Source of the DNA: Bolinopsis microptera
Taxonomy: Eukaryota; Ctenophora; Tentaculata; Lobata; Bolinopsidae
Direction of reading: 5' to 3'
Length of the DNA stretch: 64,000 nt
Assembly (NCBI RefSeq): GCF_026151205.1
Contig: NC_087076.1
Coordinates: forward strand, 17,077,142 to 17,141,141
The notes beneath the pieces are model-generated. The model did not search any database, was not told where the DNA came from, and was given only the letters and a program-made list of their open reading frames with translations. The position numbers and the translations under genes were made by a program. This document shows positions 1-12,148 of the stretch, piece after piece (position 1 is the stretch's first letter; each line of letters begins with the position of its first letter).

Positions 1-3000
1 TAATCGCACAACTGGTCAGAGCTCCAATACCAACTCCCACCACGAAATAACCCAAATTCCAACCAGTCTGATGACCTCCCCGCTCATTCGAACCTTTTTC
101 TACAACTTCACAGCCAAGTTTTTCAGATACTACCTCGTTAATGCATTCAACATTGTCTCGCAAGGAAACCACTATTTCGTGAACATTCTGAATGTTTGTA
201 ATCAAACCAGAGTCTTCGGGTGCATTTGTGGGATATTCTGTAATAAGTTTAGAGCTACCTTTGAACTGTCTCAGTAAATACTCGCTTGTCGCTCGCAAAT
301 ACTTCAAATGTTTCGTGTAGATTTTAAGGACTTTAGAGCAATCCCTGCAGTTCAATTCCAGATTATACAAACTCTGGGACATGTCAGGCATCTCAAATTC
401 ACTGCCATGTACTCCTTTGATAGCGGTTAAAAGTTTCTGCTGAATTCCCATCTGTGATATACCCACTCGCTCCAAATCTTTCTGATTCATAGTGAGAAGC
501 ATTTCAAACGTAACTTTCTGTTCGTTAAACAGGGGAATGAGATTTCCCAATTCTTGTGAAGTTAAGAACAGCTCTAGTTCTCTCATCTTATGATAAGTGG
601 GGACATCATTTTCCTTGTCCTCATCAGGAAGGGGGACTGCAGGTTTGAAGATATCAGTATCAGGAGATATTATCTTCTCAAGGTGCTGGTACAGTGTCTG
701 GTGCCCACAGTTGTGTGCGATGTCCGCACATGTTAGCTGTTCGTCGAATGTTGCGATGTAGGGGGAGGCTTTGTATTTTAGTAGGGTGTCGACTGAGCTG
801 CGTTTATTTTCGTTTGCCGCGTGCATCAGGGCCGTCCAACCTTGCTGCGAGAAAATATAAGGTTCAGTAATAGCATGGACATCGGAGATAAAACACGAAT
901 AGATATGATAATCAGTAATAGAAGAGCTACAACATTAATATTATACAGGTAAAATATGGATACAAGAGAATAGAGATGAAATAAGAGATGACTTGAAATT
1001 GAAAATAAGGACAAACCACATCATCCCAAAAATTGAATATAGGGGGGGGTGTCATGTCCGTCTATGTCCGCCTATGTCCTGTCCTTTTTGGATTCTATGA
1101 GACAACGGACGTGTTTTTTGGGACATTGGCGGACACGGACGGACATTGGCGGACTCGGACGGACATTGGCGGACTCGGACGGACATTGGCGGACTCGGAC
1201 GGACATTGGCGGACCCGGACGGACATTGGCGGACTTGGATGGACATTGGTGGACATTAGCGGACAAACATTTTGAGGACTGAAGAGTACTGATGAGTACT
1301 GAAGAGTACTGAGGAGGATGGCTGAGAAGGATGTCTGAGGAGGATGGCTGAGGAGGATGACTGAGGAGGATGACTGAGGAGGATGACTGAGAGGGAGGAG
1401 AAGGATCAGGAAGACCCAGGAGGAGGAGGACCCAGAAGGAGGACCTAGGAGGAGGAGGAGGAGAACTGAGGAGGATAACTGAGGAGGAGGAGGACTGAGG
1501 AGGAGGACTGAGGAGGACTGAGAAGGAGGAGGACTGAGGAGGATGGCTGAGGAGGATGGCTGAGGAGGATGACTGAGAGGGAGGAGGAGGAGGAAGAGGA
1601 GGAAGAGGACTGAGGAGGAGGAGGAGAAGGACTGAGGAGAAGGAGGACCCAGGAGGAGGAGGACCCAGATGGAGGAGGACCCAGGAGGAGAACCCAGGAA
1701 AAGGCCTCAGGAGGAGGAGGAGGACTGGGGAGGAGGAGAACTGTTGAGGACTGATGAGGAGGACTGAGGACGAGGAGGAGGAGTAGGAAGAGGACTGAGG
1801 AGGGGAGGAGGAAGAGGACTGGGGAGAATCAGGAAGACCCAGGAGGAGGAGGAGGACTGAGGAGGAGGACTGACGATGACTGAGAAGGAGGAGGACTGAG
1901 GAGTACTGAGGAGGATGGCTGAGGAGGATGGCTGGGGAGGATGGCTGAGGAGGATGACTGAGGAGGATGACTGAGAGGGAGGAGGAGGACTCAGGAGGAC
2001 GACTCAGAAGGAAGAGGAGGAGGACTCAGGAGGAGGACTCAGGAGGAGGACTCAGGAGGAGGACTTAGGAGAAATGAGAAGGATGACTGAGGAGAACTGA
2101 GGAGGAGGAGGAGGAGGAGGACTGAATAGGAGGAGGAGAAGGAGGTGGACTGGGAGAGGACTGGGGAGGAGGAGGACTGATGAGAAGGATGAGGAGGACC
2201 CAGGAGGAGGAGGACTGAGTACCGAGGAGGAAGAGGAGGAGGATGAAGAGGAGGAGGAGGACCCAGGAGGAGGAGGACTGAAGAGGATTGCTGAGGAGGA
2301 TGACTGAGAGGGAAGAGGAGGAGGAGGAGGACTCAGGAGGAGGAGGAGGACTGAGGAGGACTGAATAGGAGGAGGAGGACTGAATAGGAGGAGGAGGAGG
2401 GGGACTGGGGGAGGACTGAGGAGGAGGATGGAGGACTGAGGAGAAGGATGAGGAGGAAGAGGAGGAGGATGAAGAGGAGGAGGAGGACCCAGGAGGAGGA
2501 CCCAGGAGGAGGACTCAGGAGGAGGAGGAGGACTGGGGAGGAGAAGGACTGTTGAGGACTGATGAGGAGGACTGAGGACGAGGACGAGGAGTAGGAGGAG
2601 GACTGAGGAGGGGAGAAGGAAGAGGACTGAGGAAGATCAGGAAGACCCAGGGGGAGGAGGAGGAAGAGTAGGAGGAGGAAGCATCTAAATGTTATTTCCA
2701 TTTTTGTCTGTTTTTGTCCATTTTTGTCCGTTTTTGTCCGCTCTATTTTTTGTCCGTTTTGAAAATATAGGGTACCGAACGGACAAAAAACATGATCCCC
2801 CTATAACAGCAAAAATTGAAAATTTTATTTGGCAATTTAGGTGTCCATTAATGTCCGCCTATGTCCGCCTATGTCCGCCTATGTCCGTCTATGTCCGCCT
2901 CACCCCTGCAGATTTTGTCGATTACAGGTGCCGACGGGACCATAAAAATTAAAAGCAAACATAAATGTTTTCCCCTAAAATCGAGCGCTTTCTGCGCAAA

Positions 3001-4803
3001 AAAGTGACCTCCACAGAAAAAATTAAACATGGCTTCAAATCCAAATTTGAACCAGAGATTTTTCACTTCCTCTCGATAAACTCAATTTTCAACCCAAAAT
3101 AAAGTCTCAAAGGGGGAAATTACTCAGGTCAGGATTGTAGGCAATGATTATGCCAAACCATACATTTTTTTAAATTCATTAAACTTTCAATTTAGCCTAA
3201 AAGACCCTATTTCGCAAAATTTTTCGGGGGGGGCTGCGCCCCCCTAGCCCCCGCCATTGGGGTCCGCTTCGCTCGCCGACAGCCCCCCCCCCCCCCCCCA
3301 AAGAAAAATCCTGGCTACGTGCCTGAGCAAAATATAGGTTTAGGGCTTTTCAGATGATTTGGCTCCTCAACAGATACCGACGTACATAACGGTCAATATG
3401 TAGTTTAGGTTTACCTGGCCCGTAGGTTACGAATGTGCCCGAGGAGAAAAAAAAGCAAACTTAAGAAGATTTCTCGGGAACATAAAAGTTCACCTCAAAA
3501 CGAAATCTGCACCTATGGTCCGCCTATGTCCTGTCCTTTTTGGATTCTATGAGACAAGCGGACATAGACGGACATGACACCCCCCCCAATATAGAACAAA
3601 TGATAAATTCAAACCTGATCCTGTTTATTAACATCTGCGTTGCTCTGACAAATCAGCTCCAGAGCAGAAGTGTAGCCGTGTCGCGCGCACAACATCAAGG
3701 GAGTCACGTGGTATTTGTCGTGCACATTCACAAATGCTTTGTTATCTAGCAACAACTTAACGCAGTTGTAAACCTGTAAAGATAAGAGCTTTACTTGTTG
3801 TGAGAGGGAAAATCATTTAACTTATATCGCAACTCAGATCAATGCAAAAGTCGGGTATAAATGCAGCTACCGGCCGCAGCCTAAGTTACATTTAATATAT
3901 CACTGTCATGGCAGTGGAATTTAGTTTCGGGACAGAATAATCACAAAACTTACATGGTCGTGGTTAAGATAAGGTTTGTTAAAACAAGCCATCAGAGGGT
4001 AAAACATCTGACAATCAAAATCAACTTTAGCTCCAAGTGAGATAAAGTACTCAACCAGTTCGTGGTGGCCTTGTTCTACTGCGTACATCAAAAGTGTCCA
4101 CCTGGAATTGTAATCTTTTAATGGAATCTTTCTATGGATCAGGTGCGGCGTGAAATATGGTTAATAAGAAGATCGTGTGAAGGATATCAAATAGTTATGG
4201 AATGCAGTGAAGCTAGATGGTTCCTAACATAGCCTTTTCAATGAGTAGGATGAGTAGGATGAGTACTAGGGTTTGAGTATTACCCGGAAGTGAGCTGAGC
4301 GTTGACGTCATACTCTCCCGTGTCCAACACACTCTTCACCTGGGAGAGTTGTAACTGGTAAAACCATCAACTTTGTCAAGTAACTAACGAGATCTGTGAT
4401 TGAAGCACGGTTCTAGGAGGTGTTGATTGAAGGTTATTGATCACAACTTTCATCTTTGTACGGTTGGAGCTCTTGACATCTGGATTAACTTTTGTGTACA
4501 CTTATTACTGTTACAAACATGGTTAACCAATCTTGATTACATTTACGTCACAGCAATTACAGTTCTCGCTAATGCAATATAATGTCAGTATTAAGATGTT
4601 ATGTAGGTTACCAGCTCAAGATTTCCACGAATAGTAGCCGACTGAAGATCTTCAAAAGTGTAGAAATCCTGAGTCTCGGTCCGGATGTCCTCCGTAGAGT
4701 AGTCGTTAGAAATAGTGACGCTATTGTGACCATTTGTGAGTGGTTTTGTGACCACAGGTTCATCATCACTGTCATCCCAATCACTGTCTCCAATTGATAT
4801 CAT
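1..4803 (-). CDS. ASZ1: ASZ1/GASZ-like ankyrin-repeat and SAM protein (C-terminus cut by window edge)
   Basis: GASZ is a germline protein of the mitochondrial outer membrane and nuage that supports piRNA biogenesis. Exons on the minus strand: 4803-4612, 4339-4284, 4101-3954, 3773-3615 and 844 to beyond base 1; all junctions are GT-AG and keep phase. The acidic N-terminus (MISIGDSDWDDSDDEP) resembles the family start. Ankyrin repeats follow, with typical motifs such as GWTLLMYAVEQGHHELVEYF, VTPLMLCARHGYTSALELI and GWTALMHAA. A SAM domain lies roughly at 640-410 (ELELFLTSQELGNLIPLF, then DLERVGISQMGIQQKLL), followed by a helical linker. The last visible residues (GYFVVGVGIGALTSCAI) look like the C-terminal membrane anchor that targets GASZ to mitochondria. 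Order and content match the family; orthology rests on motif recall, not a search. Intron 4 (845-3614) is inflated by a TIR element. Confidence 0.85.
1116..1262 (+). repeat. 20-bp minisatellite (GGACATTGGCGGACTCGGAC)
   Basis: About seven tandem copies of a 20-bp unit with small changes (cggac/cccgg/cttgg variants). It lies inside the TIR element. The unit shares the TGTCC/GGACA word with the element's own terminal repeat, so it probably arose by slippage from the TIR. Because 20 is not a multiple of 3, each strand shows open frames that cycle through all three phases; these are not genes. Confidence 0.85.
1264..2690 (+). repeat. Purine-rich GGA/CTGAGGA microsatellite tract, ~1.4 kb
   Basis: Almost uninterrupted G+A on the plus strand with scattered CT, built of gaggagga, gactgagga and ggatggctgagga words and larger reshuffled blocks (e.g. 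gaggacccaggaggagga). It is polypyrimidine on the ASZ1 sense strand. Such purine/pyrimidine asymmetry can form triplex DNA. The S/P/L-rich open frames it creates on the minus strand are by-products. Confidence 0.85.
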
Positions 4804-6591
4804 TTTCCTAAGCAGCTTAATTACAATACTATCAATAATTTATACAAAGGTTTACATTATGCGGATTAGTTAACTGAGATGACGAGTTTCACAGCTCAGC
4901 AGAGTTATATTTTATCTCAGTAAACCTGCTACGATTACACAATGCACATGCAGGGCGATTAAGATTTATTGTTACCTACACAGATAAATCCAGAAATTTC
5001 TTAACATAGCGGATTAACGTTTACATATTATTTTCATTAAATTATATTCTTACACTGAGCTTTAAAGAAAAAAAAATCGACTACTTGGACGACATGTCGG
5101 ATATTGTGAGTATCAGCCTGAAGAAGACCTAATCAGGTGGCATTAAAAGCCACTTTAGTAAGCAGGATATTTCGATTATTTTGTAGCATTTTAATGTATT
5201 AACGATTGATTTTTATCTAACACACAACTTCTTGCTTTCTTCCTTATTGCTTGTGAATTGTGAGAGCTGAATGAGTTCTAACCGGAATGTTTCTCAATCT
5301 CAGCAAACAGGTATAATGTACATTCTAGGCGTCCAAGAATACACCCAATTAAAAGTAGGATGGGATAACCATCAAAGTCTTGGTTAAGAGAACTAAACAA
5401 TTTGTTGAAACTGTAAACACGTGTGTTTCTATTTATAAAAAGTTATCATTTTATTGCCCAATACCGTCCCTGTTAGTATTGCAATCGTATCCATCGCACA
5501 TTTCAAAATTCTGAAACTTAATAAAGGTTAGCAATTCAACTGAATCAATAACCTTTACATTATGTAGTTACACTTTGAAAGATGGAAAACCACTCGTTAT
5601 TTAATCTACCCTAATTTGCTTCATTTTACAGCCAACGAAATTCGATATATTTTCCCGTGCAATATGCAAAGCTTTTCTATTATAAAGATGCGCACAAATA
5701 TCATATTGGGTCCCTGAATCCAATTTCATGTTTTACTTGCTAGGATAGAAAAAGGATATTATAACTGTTAGTTTCAGAAATCACGTATTAATCTTAATTA
5801 TAAGGTAAAAGAACCAACGTTGATAAGGCATAATTAGTTCCCTTTATTCAGTCTCTTACATTTATTTAACAACCCAGTATATTTTATACCTAGATAATAA
5901 GCTAAAATTAAAAGTATAAAAGCTGAAATCAGTAATCGCATACCCTGAAATTTCTGTAGGAACGTTATAACTTATATAATTATATAATGTATGTTACGGT
6001 TTTATGCCCCAAAAGTTGTTGTCTTTCCCTCAAAAGTTTTTCGTGGCATCAAGTTCTAGTGTAATGTGTAATCATGCGAACAGTCCCTTACTTTAAGAAC
6101 ATAATCGTGACATCTTAACAGGTAAAAGTAGTGACTGTAATGTCGACTACAGAAAAAGGAAGCCTAGCTGGCTACACGTTTTATCAAATAAAGAAATACT
6201 TGTATGCCAATCGCAAGGAAATAGCTGTTTATCCCTTGAAATTCCCGGAAGCGTTTGCTTTAAAGAATAATCCCAATAGAGCAATATAATAATTGATAAG
6301 ACCGCAATTTAATTTGTTATCAACCCTGCACTAACGTAGTACAATTATTTAAAATCTGTTTAACCAGATCATTAGTTATTTGTTAATAATAAAAATTCAA
6401 ACTTTTATCAAGAATAAAATATAATAGAACTTTCTACGATTGTAAACAGTAAGAAATCAATTTCGATAATTTGACAATCATAAATTTAAGATAGTAGTCC
6501 AGGTGCCAACTCACAGTATCTGTAAAAAGGTCACAATATCTACTTATAGTGAGCATTAATAAAACTGAGTACAGAATAATTCCAGCTCTGT
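4804..6591. other. Intergenic, AT-rich; ASZ1 upstream region
   Basis: No coding exon could be supported here. It separates the 5' end of ASZ1 (minus) from the 3' end of the FET-like gene (minus), so the ASZ1 promoter should lie in its left part. No clear TATA box or conserved motif was recognised. Confidence 0.5.
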
Positions 6592-8504
6592 TCATTCTTT
6601 CTTCTCTTCTGTCTTCTGTTCCTTAGCTACACTAGCTGTTGCACTGTATGGTTGCTTCCTCTTAAAGCCGGCCCCTTGATATGGAGGTCTAGGGTGACGG
6701 TAAGGGAAGAAGGGTCGGGGAGGTCCCCCCATGAAGGGAGGTCTCATCCCGGGGTGGAATTGTGGAGGTCTCATGAAGGGGTGACCCCGGGGAGGAAATG
6801 CGTGTGCAGGATGGAAGGGTGGTCTGAATGGGGGTCTTGATCCCATGCCAGCAGCAGGCTTATCAGAAGACACTTTTCCTTTCTCAGCATCTGATCTGGA
6901 TACTTTACATCTCCTGCACTCCTGTCTAAACTGGAAGTTACTGTTCCCACAATGAACACAGTCCCAGTCACCGGGACGAGGAGGAACATTGGGACGAGGT
7001 GGTCCCTGCATGTGTGGGGGAGGTGGTCCCCCAAAGTGTGGAGGAGGAGGACCGTAAGGGAATGGATGAGGATGATGTGGGCCCATGTGTGGGCCAGGTG
7101 GGTATCCAGGAGGTTGGTAGTGTACTGGTGGGCCAGGGCCAGCACTAGCTTGGGGGGGAGGTTCTTGAGATGGCTCAGAAGTAGTTGCTCTCACTGTGCT
7201 TACATCTGGGGAGCTCGCTGGAGCTAGCTCTACTTTCACAGTGCACCCATCAATTTCACTATCATTGAACCATTTGATGGCACTTTCAACCGAAGATGCT
7301 GCTTCATACTCAACCGTAACAAGTCCATCATCTGGCCTGCACCGAACACTAGCCTGGCCATACTGATTCTTCTTAATAGTGCCAACTGTACCAAACTTGT
7401 CCGTGATATCCTTTATATTTGGAGCTTTTGTTTTATCTAGCCCAGAAATTTGTACAGTGTGAGGTTGGAATTGTTTCTGCGTGTTTGACTGGTATGTTGG
7501 AACCTCTGTAACAGTCTTGGGAGTAGTAATGGCAGATGGATGCGATGCTGGAGGTTGCTGCGCTTGCTGAGCAGAAGCTTGAGCAGCTGCGTACTGCTGA
7601 TACTGTGCTGCATACTGGGCGTACTGAGCATATTGTGCATAGTATTGTGCATATGCTGCTGGGTCAGTGCCTGAAAAGAGAGTTTTTATGGAATAAAACA
7701 AAGTCACAATCACATAGTAACAATAAAAGTGTTGCTTCGTATCAATTAACAAGAAATGCGGCCGCTTTTCTTTTGTGGATGGCCGCTCAATTTCCCGATC
7801 CGTGATGGGGTATTTTATCATATTCCATACCACCTGGGGACCCCAGTCTTGGCTGTTTATAAGCATGCAGATATGGCGGAGTGACAGGCCGAGCGCCGCC
7901 CAGTTGATATAATTCCATATTGAATTTGAAAATCGTGTATATTTCTATGTAACCATATACCGTATGTTTATTGTTTATGCAACTTGACACGGATCTGTGC
8001 AAAATAGTAATACTAACTCAAAATAATAATACTATGCTATAAGCGGGATGCGTGCATGGTTAAATTAACAATGTACTTGAACATTTCAACACCGCGCGCC
8101 GACAATTGTTTAATTCAGATGATCGCGCAAAATAACTTTGCGCAGGCAGACACGTGGGCGACACGTACGCTCGCAGGCACGGTCGGTGGTCGATCGCACG
8201 CAGGTACGGACGAAAGCTAACATATACAAAAAAAACCTCGTTCGCTAACCCTTGTCCTTGACTCTTTTGTGCCTTCGGCACTTTGAGTCATGGATCGGGA
8301 AAAAATGCATATCTTACAGAAAATGTAAACTATGTAAAAGTAAATAGAACAATTTCAGAAAATGAGGTTTAAAGTCAAATAGTTTCAATGTGAGAACAAC
8401 ATACCGGCAGGTTGAGCAGCAGGTACAGGACTAGCAGCAGGAGGGGGCTGACCAAACCCTCCTGGGTAGTTAAAGCCTGTATAAGTTGGTTGAGCAGCTG
8501 CCAT
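6592..8504 (-). CDS. FET-family (FUS/EWS/TAF15-like) RNA-binding protein
   Basis: Two exons: 8504-8405 (starts MAAAQPTYTGFNYPGGFGQP) and 7670-6592, joined in phase; 392 aa. FET proteins are nuclear RNA-binding, transcription- and splicing-linked factors that phase-separate. Order seen: a short prion-like N-terminus rich in AQY (AQYYAQYAQYAQYAAQYQQY), an RRM at about residues 98-180 (VQISGLDKTKAPNIKDIT to DGCTVKVELA), and a Pro/Gly/His linker. One RanBP2-type zinc finger follows (WDCVHCGNSNFQFRQECRRC; four Cys in W-x-C-x2-C-x10-C-x2-C spacing), then a PPF/RPP-rich tail. The RRM has the FET-type charged, non-canonical RNP1 region. Unlike FUS/EWS, arginine-glycine repeats are nearly absent and replaced by PPFRPP-like repeats. 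No clear C-terminal PY-NLS is seen; the end is basic/acidic (KRKQPYS, EKKE). The 734-bp intron has no coding signal. Confidence 0.85.
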
Positions 8505-10400
8505 GTGCTAAGTTGAAGGGGTGTTAGTAACAAAACTGTAATTTATAGTGTATTATAATATGGATGATGATCGATTAAGATAAATTGACTCAGAAGCAGC
8601 ATGTTTAAACTTGCTATTGAGCAACAGTAGAAGTTGCCACATGGTTTTTTAATCAAGCAGAATTAAGTGCAATAAATTGCTGATGAGAAACTGTACATAA
8701 CTTCGGATGCCATCTAAGGGCATTGAAGAACGATCTGCAGAAAATTAATTCATGGGTTACAGTAATTTCAAAGGTTTGAAGTAGCCTTGTATGTTCACGG
8801 GTCGAACATTTGGTCAACAAATTTGGTGAAACAGTTTGGTGAAACAGTTTGCTCAAAAGTTTTAAAAACTCTGTAGGTCATGCAATCGAAGCTAGTTTCC
8901 TGTGTGAGATGTTAATTACGTCCACGAATCAAAATAATGCAGCAGATGCAAATAAAATCACTGCTACGCCAATCACACAATCATACTAGAAACTATCAAG
9001 GCCATGGGGGTGGTGTAAAAACCATTTGTCAAGTGCAAACACATGTGATTAAATTGACGAACAACTGAGAAATTTCACAATTTGGAGCTTACGTGAAACG
9101 ATAATCCTAATTTTTAACTGGATAATTCTTAAGTATCGCCAAAAGTCTCAAGCAAATTCGAGAAAGCTGGTGCTCAGAAATATTATTCTTCAAGTGGTTC
9201 ATTATGTGTTTTCTCACAAATTGTTTAAAAACTTTAAACAGAATATATGTCAGAGATACAGATCGATAATTTAAAGGGTCTGCTTCAGCCCCCTTCTTGA
9301 ATAATCTAAGAACAGATGCTGATTTCCATATTTTGGACAATTCACTAAACTTAATTTTGTTTTCACATTACAGGAGCAAGGAGAAATATCGTCCAGACCC
9401 CAAAGAGCATCCCACAGTCCCCATTAAGAGGGAACATCGACAATAACATTTAATGTAACATATGGATGACATCCTTATACATAGGCCCAGACATATCAGG
9501 GCTTGCTGCGTCCACTTTCTATTGATTTCATAAGAATGAAGCAAAATACAACGATCTATGTCCAAAAAGAAGGTTGAAGGGATGGGTTAGAATCCCAGTG
9601 TCACCTAGTCTCTGGAGTGAGTTAAGGATTCCGTTTGATCTCAGCAACATTTGATTACATATGCGTGTAAGATCTCTTCAGTTGACTGAACAGAATAATC
9701 GATAAACCATGATTGAGCGTCAAATAAGGACGGGCCTGGTCCCAAATTATTAAGCATTTTCTTTAAATACCAATAGCGATTAAAATTAGATCATTCTTTT
9801 TAGGTTCATAATCGTCGATCTCGGTTTTAATTAAAAAATACATTATTATGCGTTGCTCTTATGCCCTTAGGATGTTTTATATTAACTGGTGTATGAACCG
9901 GAACAAAAAAGTTAAATTTGCCACATTGCTGATTACAAATACACCGCATGTCGACTCGCTGTTGGCTGTGGCGAGTAAAACTTCGAAATGTGATTAATTG
10001 TTAATAATAATTTTTATATTGTATATATTGTTTAATATTGTATATATTGTTTAGTATTGATATACGGTCGCGCTAAATCACTCTACAGTCGATTTTCTTA
10101 TTTCATCACTTTTAGTTTCGCATTGGATAAAGCACATGTTATATCCGCGCGTTACGTGTGATCATATTTAATCCTGATTTCCCAATTACGTTTCTACTAC
10201 ATGCAGCTTTATACTTTGGATTTCAAACTTCGAGTTTTCGTCAACAGTCAATAATTATCCATGATTCATCTGCATCAGTGCCACTTGTGTTATACCTTAT
10301 ATATAAGTTTAATGAATAGCTGTTAAAAATGTTGATCCTCATTTGCTCGCAGGTGTACTGACATAATATGCTATAGGTACAAATAGAATTGTAATCGATC
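8505..10400. other. Intergenic region upstream of the FET-like gene
   Basis: Mostly AT-rich non-coding sequence. The only recognisable item is a degraded LINE reverse-transcriptase scrap near 9100-9350 (minus). Bases 10015-10050 contain two copies of a tgtatatattgtttaatat word. Confidence 0.5.
9100..9350 (-). mobile_element. LINE reverse-transcriptase fragment
   Basis: Minus-strand reading gives KIWKSASVLRLFKKGAEADP, then LNYRSVSLTYILFKVFKQ and RKHIMNHLKNN. This is the start of a non-LTR reverse transcriptase (P-x-FKKG...NYRPVSLT...K-E block). Similarity ends abruptly after ISEHQ, where the QxGFRKG block should follow, so only about 80 codons survive. The usual P of NYRPVSLT is S. The clade cannot be fixed from this piece. 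Confidence 0.65.
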
Positions 10401-10806
10401 CTATAGAAATAGTGCGCAGAGCTGGTTTTGTGGTTAAGTTTTGTAGTTGGAAAGTGTTTTTAATGCAGAGTGGGATCAGCTCTGAGGATTTATAATTCGC
10501 ACCATTTAGTCGTTTCAGAACCTAGAAATAGTGCTCAGAGCTGGTTTTGTGGTTAAGTTTTGAAGTTGGAAAGTGTTTTTAATTTAGAGTGGGATCAGCT
10601 CTGAGGATTTATAATTCGCATCATTTAGTCGTTTCAGAACCTAGAAATAGTGCTCAGAGCTGGTTTTGTGGTTAAGTTTTGAAGTTGGAAAGTGTTTTTA
10701 ATTTAGAGTGGGATCAGCTCTGGGGATTTGTAATTCGCATCATTTAGTCGTTTCAGAACCTAGAAATAGTGCTCAGAGTCGGTTTTGTGGTTAAGTTTTT
10801 TAGTTG
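10401..10806. repeat. ~118-bp satellite, left array
   Basis: About 3.5 head-to-tail copies, each running from gaaatagtgctcagagctgg through gttggaaagtgtttttaat and gggatcagctctgaggattt to tagtcgtttcagaacctag. Copies differ at only a few positions. Each unit carries CAGAGCTG and CAGCTCTG, which could pair. The array continues at 12149 after an insertion. Confidence 0.85.
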
Positions 10807-12148
10807 ATTGAAAACCTAGACGGTGCCCGGGTGGTTCTAATGACCAATTTAAATCTTAACAAATATATTATAAAAATCGTAATAATCCCTCACAAGGGCA
10901 CTGCACTCTTGATAGGAAAATGCCTCACTGTGTAGAACAGCAACTTTACGATGGAATTTAAACCTCATCTGACAAATATCGCGAAAACTTAAAGTTTTGT
11001 GTGCTCCAACCGCCAACGGCCAGAATGAATGACTCAATAAAACAAAAAATTTTATCACAACGGGACAAGTTCCCATCCTCATACAAACACTATCGTCCCT
11101 AATGAAATAACAACACATGTATTGTAAAAAATGCACTCTAGTGAAAGCCACACTCATCTCACTGATTTTTCTTCAGTATGAATTGTCCCTCCTTTGATGT
11201 AGTGGTGCTTGTTTGGCTCAGCTTCTTTCTTCTTATGCAGGTTTTGAACAAGAAGACTGTGCTTAACACGATCCTCCAAAGAGCGGTCTGGACTAATGAA
11301 GACTGAGCTCAACTTCTCTGATTGTCGCAGCTTTCGAGCTTGACTGATTTTTTGATAGGCTGTACTGGAACTGGACAGAGTAACCTTGACTGGCCGAGTA
11401 GTTTTCTCCTTCGACTTGCCAACTCTACTGAGCTCCATTGCTGGTTTCAGTCCAATCTCTTCAAAAATTTCTTCGACAGTTTTGTTCAAGTCTTTACTGG
11501 AATCTTCAGGCAAACCAAAAATCATAGTGTTCTTGCTCCGGTCTTCTGCTTGCACCACAGACTTGACGACTTCCTTCAAAGTCTCGGCAGTAACTGAACT
11601 TTCAGGTTGAAAAACCTTGACGTTTTCCTGAACTGTATCGCTGTACGATTTAAACTGACTTTCTACCGTGTCTTTGACGACGGTCTGCACTGCCTGCAAC
11701 TGTTTCTGCAGTCAATTATTGATTCCTGAGCGCTGATGACCAATTTCTGATTCTCAATCAACTGATCCTTGATTGAGCTCAATCTGTTTTTCATCTTCTT
11801 CAAATTGTCATTTTGAAAGCGAACCAAATGCAAACTTTTCCTATCCTCTAGATTTAATGTCCTTTTAGTCAAAAAGTGTTTGCACAATACAGAAGTTATG
11901 TGAATTGGTTCTTCACAACCGAACTGATCCATAACTCTTGTCATCCAATCCTCAGCTTTAAACATAATACTGTCGATCTCCGTGTTGTCCACAGCTGCCA
12001 TGATGCAAGGCTAAGCCACAAGGTGAAAGGCACAATATCTCACCGTTAAACAATTAGGCGAGATAAAAAAGCAGATAAGAGAGCAAATTAAACAAACGTA
12101 TGCTATTAGTGTAGGGCTGAACAATGAAAGTGAAGGGCTGAACAATCC
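10807..12148 (-). mobile_element. Element with LINE ORF1-like protein, inserted in the 118-bp satellite
   Basis: The insert is 1,342 bp and splits a satellite unit; AGTTG is repeated at 10802-10806 and 12149-12153 as a likely 5-bp target duplication. Two minus-strand frames lie end to end, 12001-11663 (starts MAAVDNTEID) and 11699-11154, and read as one protein broken by a single frameshift near 11,710. It has a coiled coil followed by an RRM-like ORF1 domain: EDRSKNTMIFGLPED, LSRVGKSKEKTTRPVKVTL, FISPDRSLEDRVKHSLL and HHYIKGGTIH. These match the ORF1/Transposase_22 pattern of L1-like non-LTR elements. A second frame, 11157-10849 (102 codons), overlaps the ORF1 stop by ATGA; it is not recognised and shows no reverse transcriptase. 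No poly(A) tail or TIR is seen. The right edge has gggctgaacaat twice. Confidence 0.6.

Larger units (their letters stand above)
1042..3587. mobile_element. TIR-flanked non-autonomous element with internal minisatellites, in ASZ1 intron 4
   Basis: The ends are perfect inverted repeats of about 30 bp, starting with eight G and then TGTCATGTCCGTCTATGTCC. The same six bases, AATATA, flank it at 1036-1041 and 3588-3593, which looks like a target-site duplication. Just inside the left end (1063-1105) and just before the right end (3516-3555) is a direct repeat running from TCCGCCTATGTCC to GAGACAA. This suggests that an original short palindromic MITE of roughly 100 bp was opened up and expanded. 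The inside is simple tandem repeat plus a segment of Tgtccg-type repeats (2840-2905) and a GC-rich hairpin-like stretch near 3224-3300. No transposase is visible. Confidence 0.7.

Noticed and set aside
1033-1282. Four overlapping open frames of 64-80 codons on both strands
   Set aside because: They are produced by the 20-bp minisatellite, which lacks stops and shifts phase each copy; no start context or splice logic supports a gene.
2333-2701. 122-codon minus-strand frame rich in S, P and L
   Set aside because: Translation of the purine-rich microsatellite; repetitive composition only.
8653-8856. 67-codon minus-strand frame upstream of the FET-like gene
   Set aside because: No recognisable domain and no splice partners; it may be further LINE debris but similarity is too weak to call.
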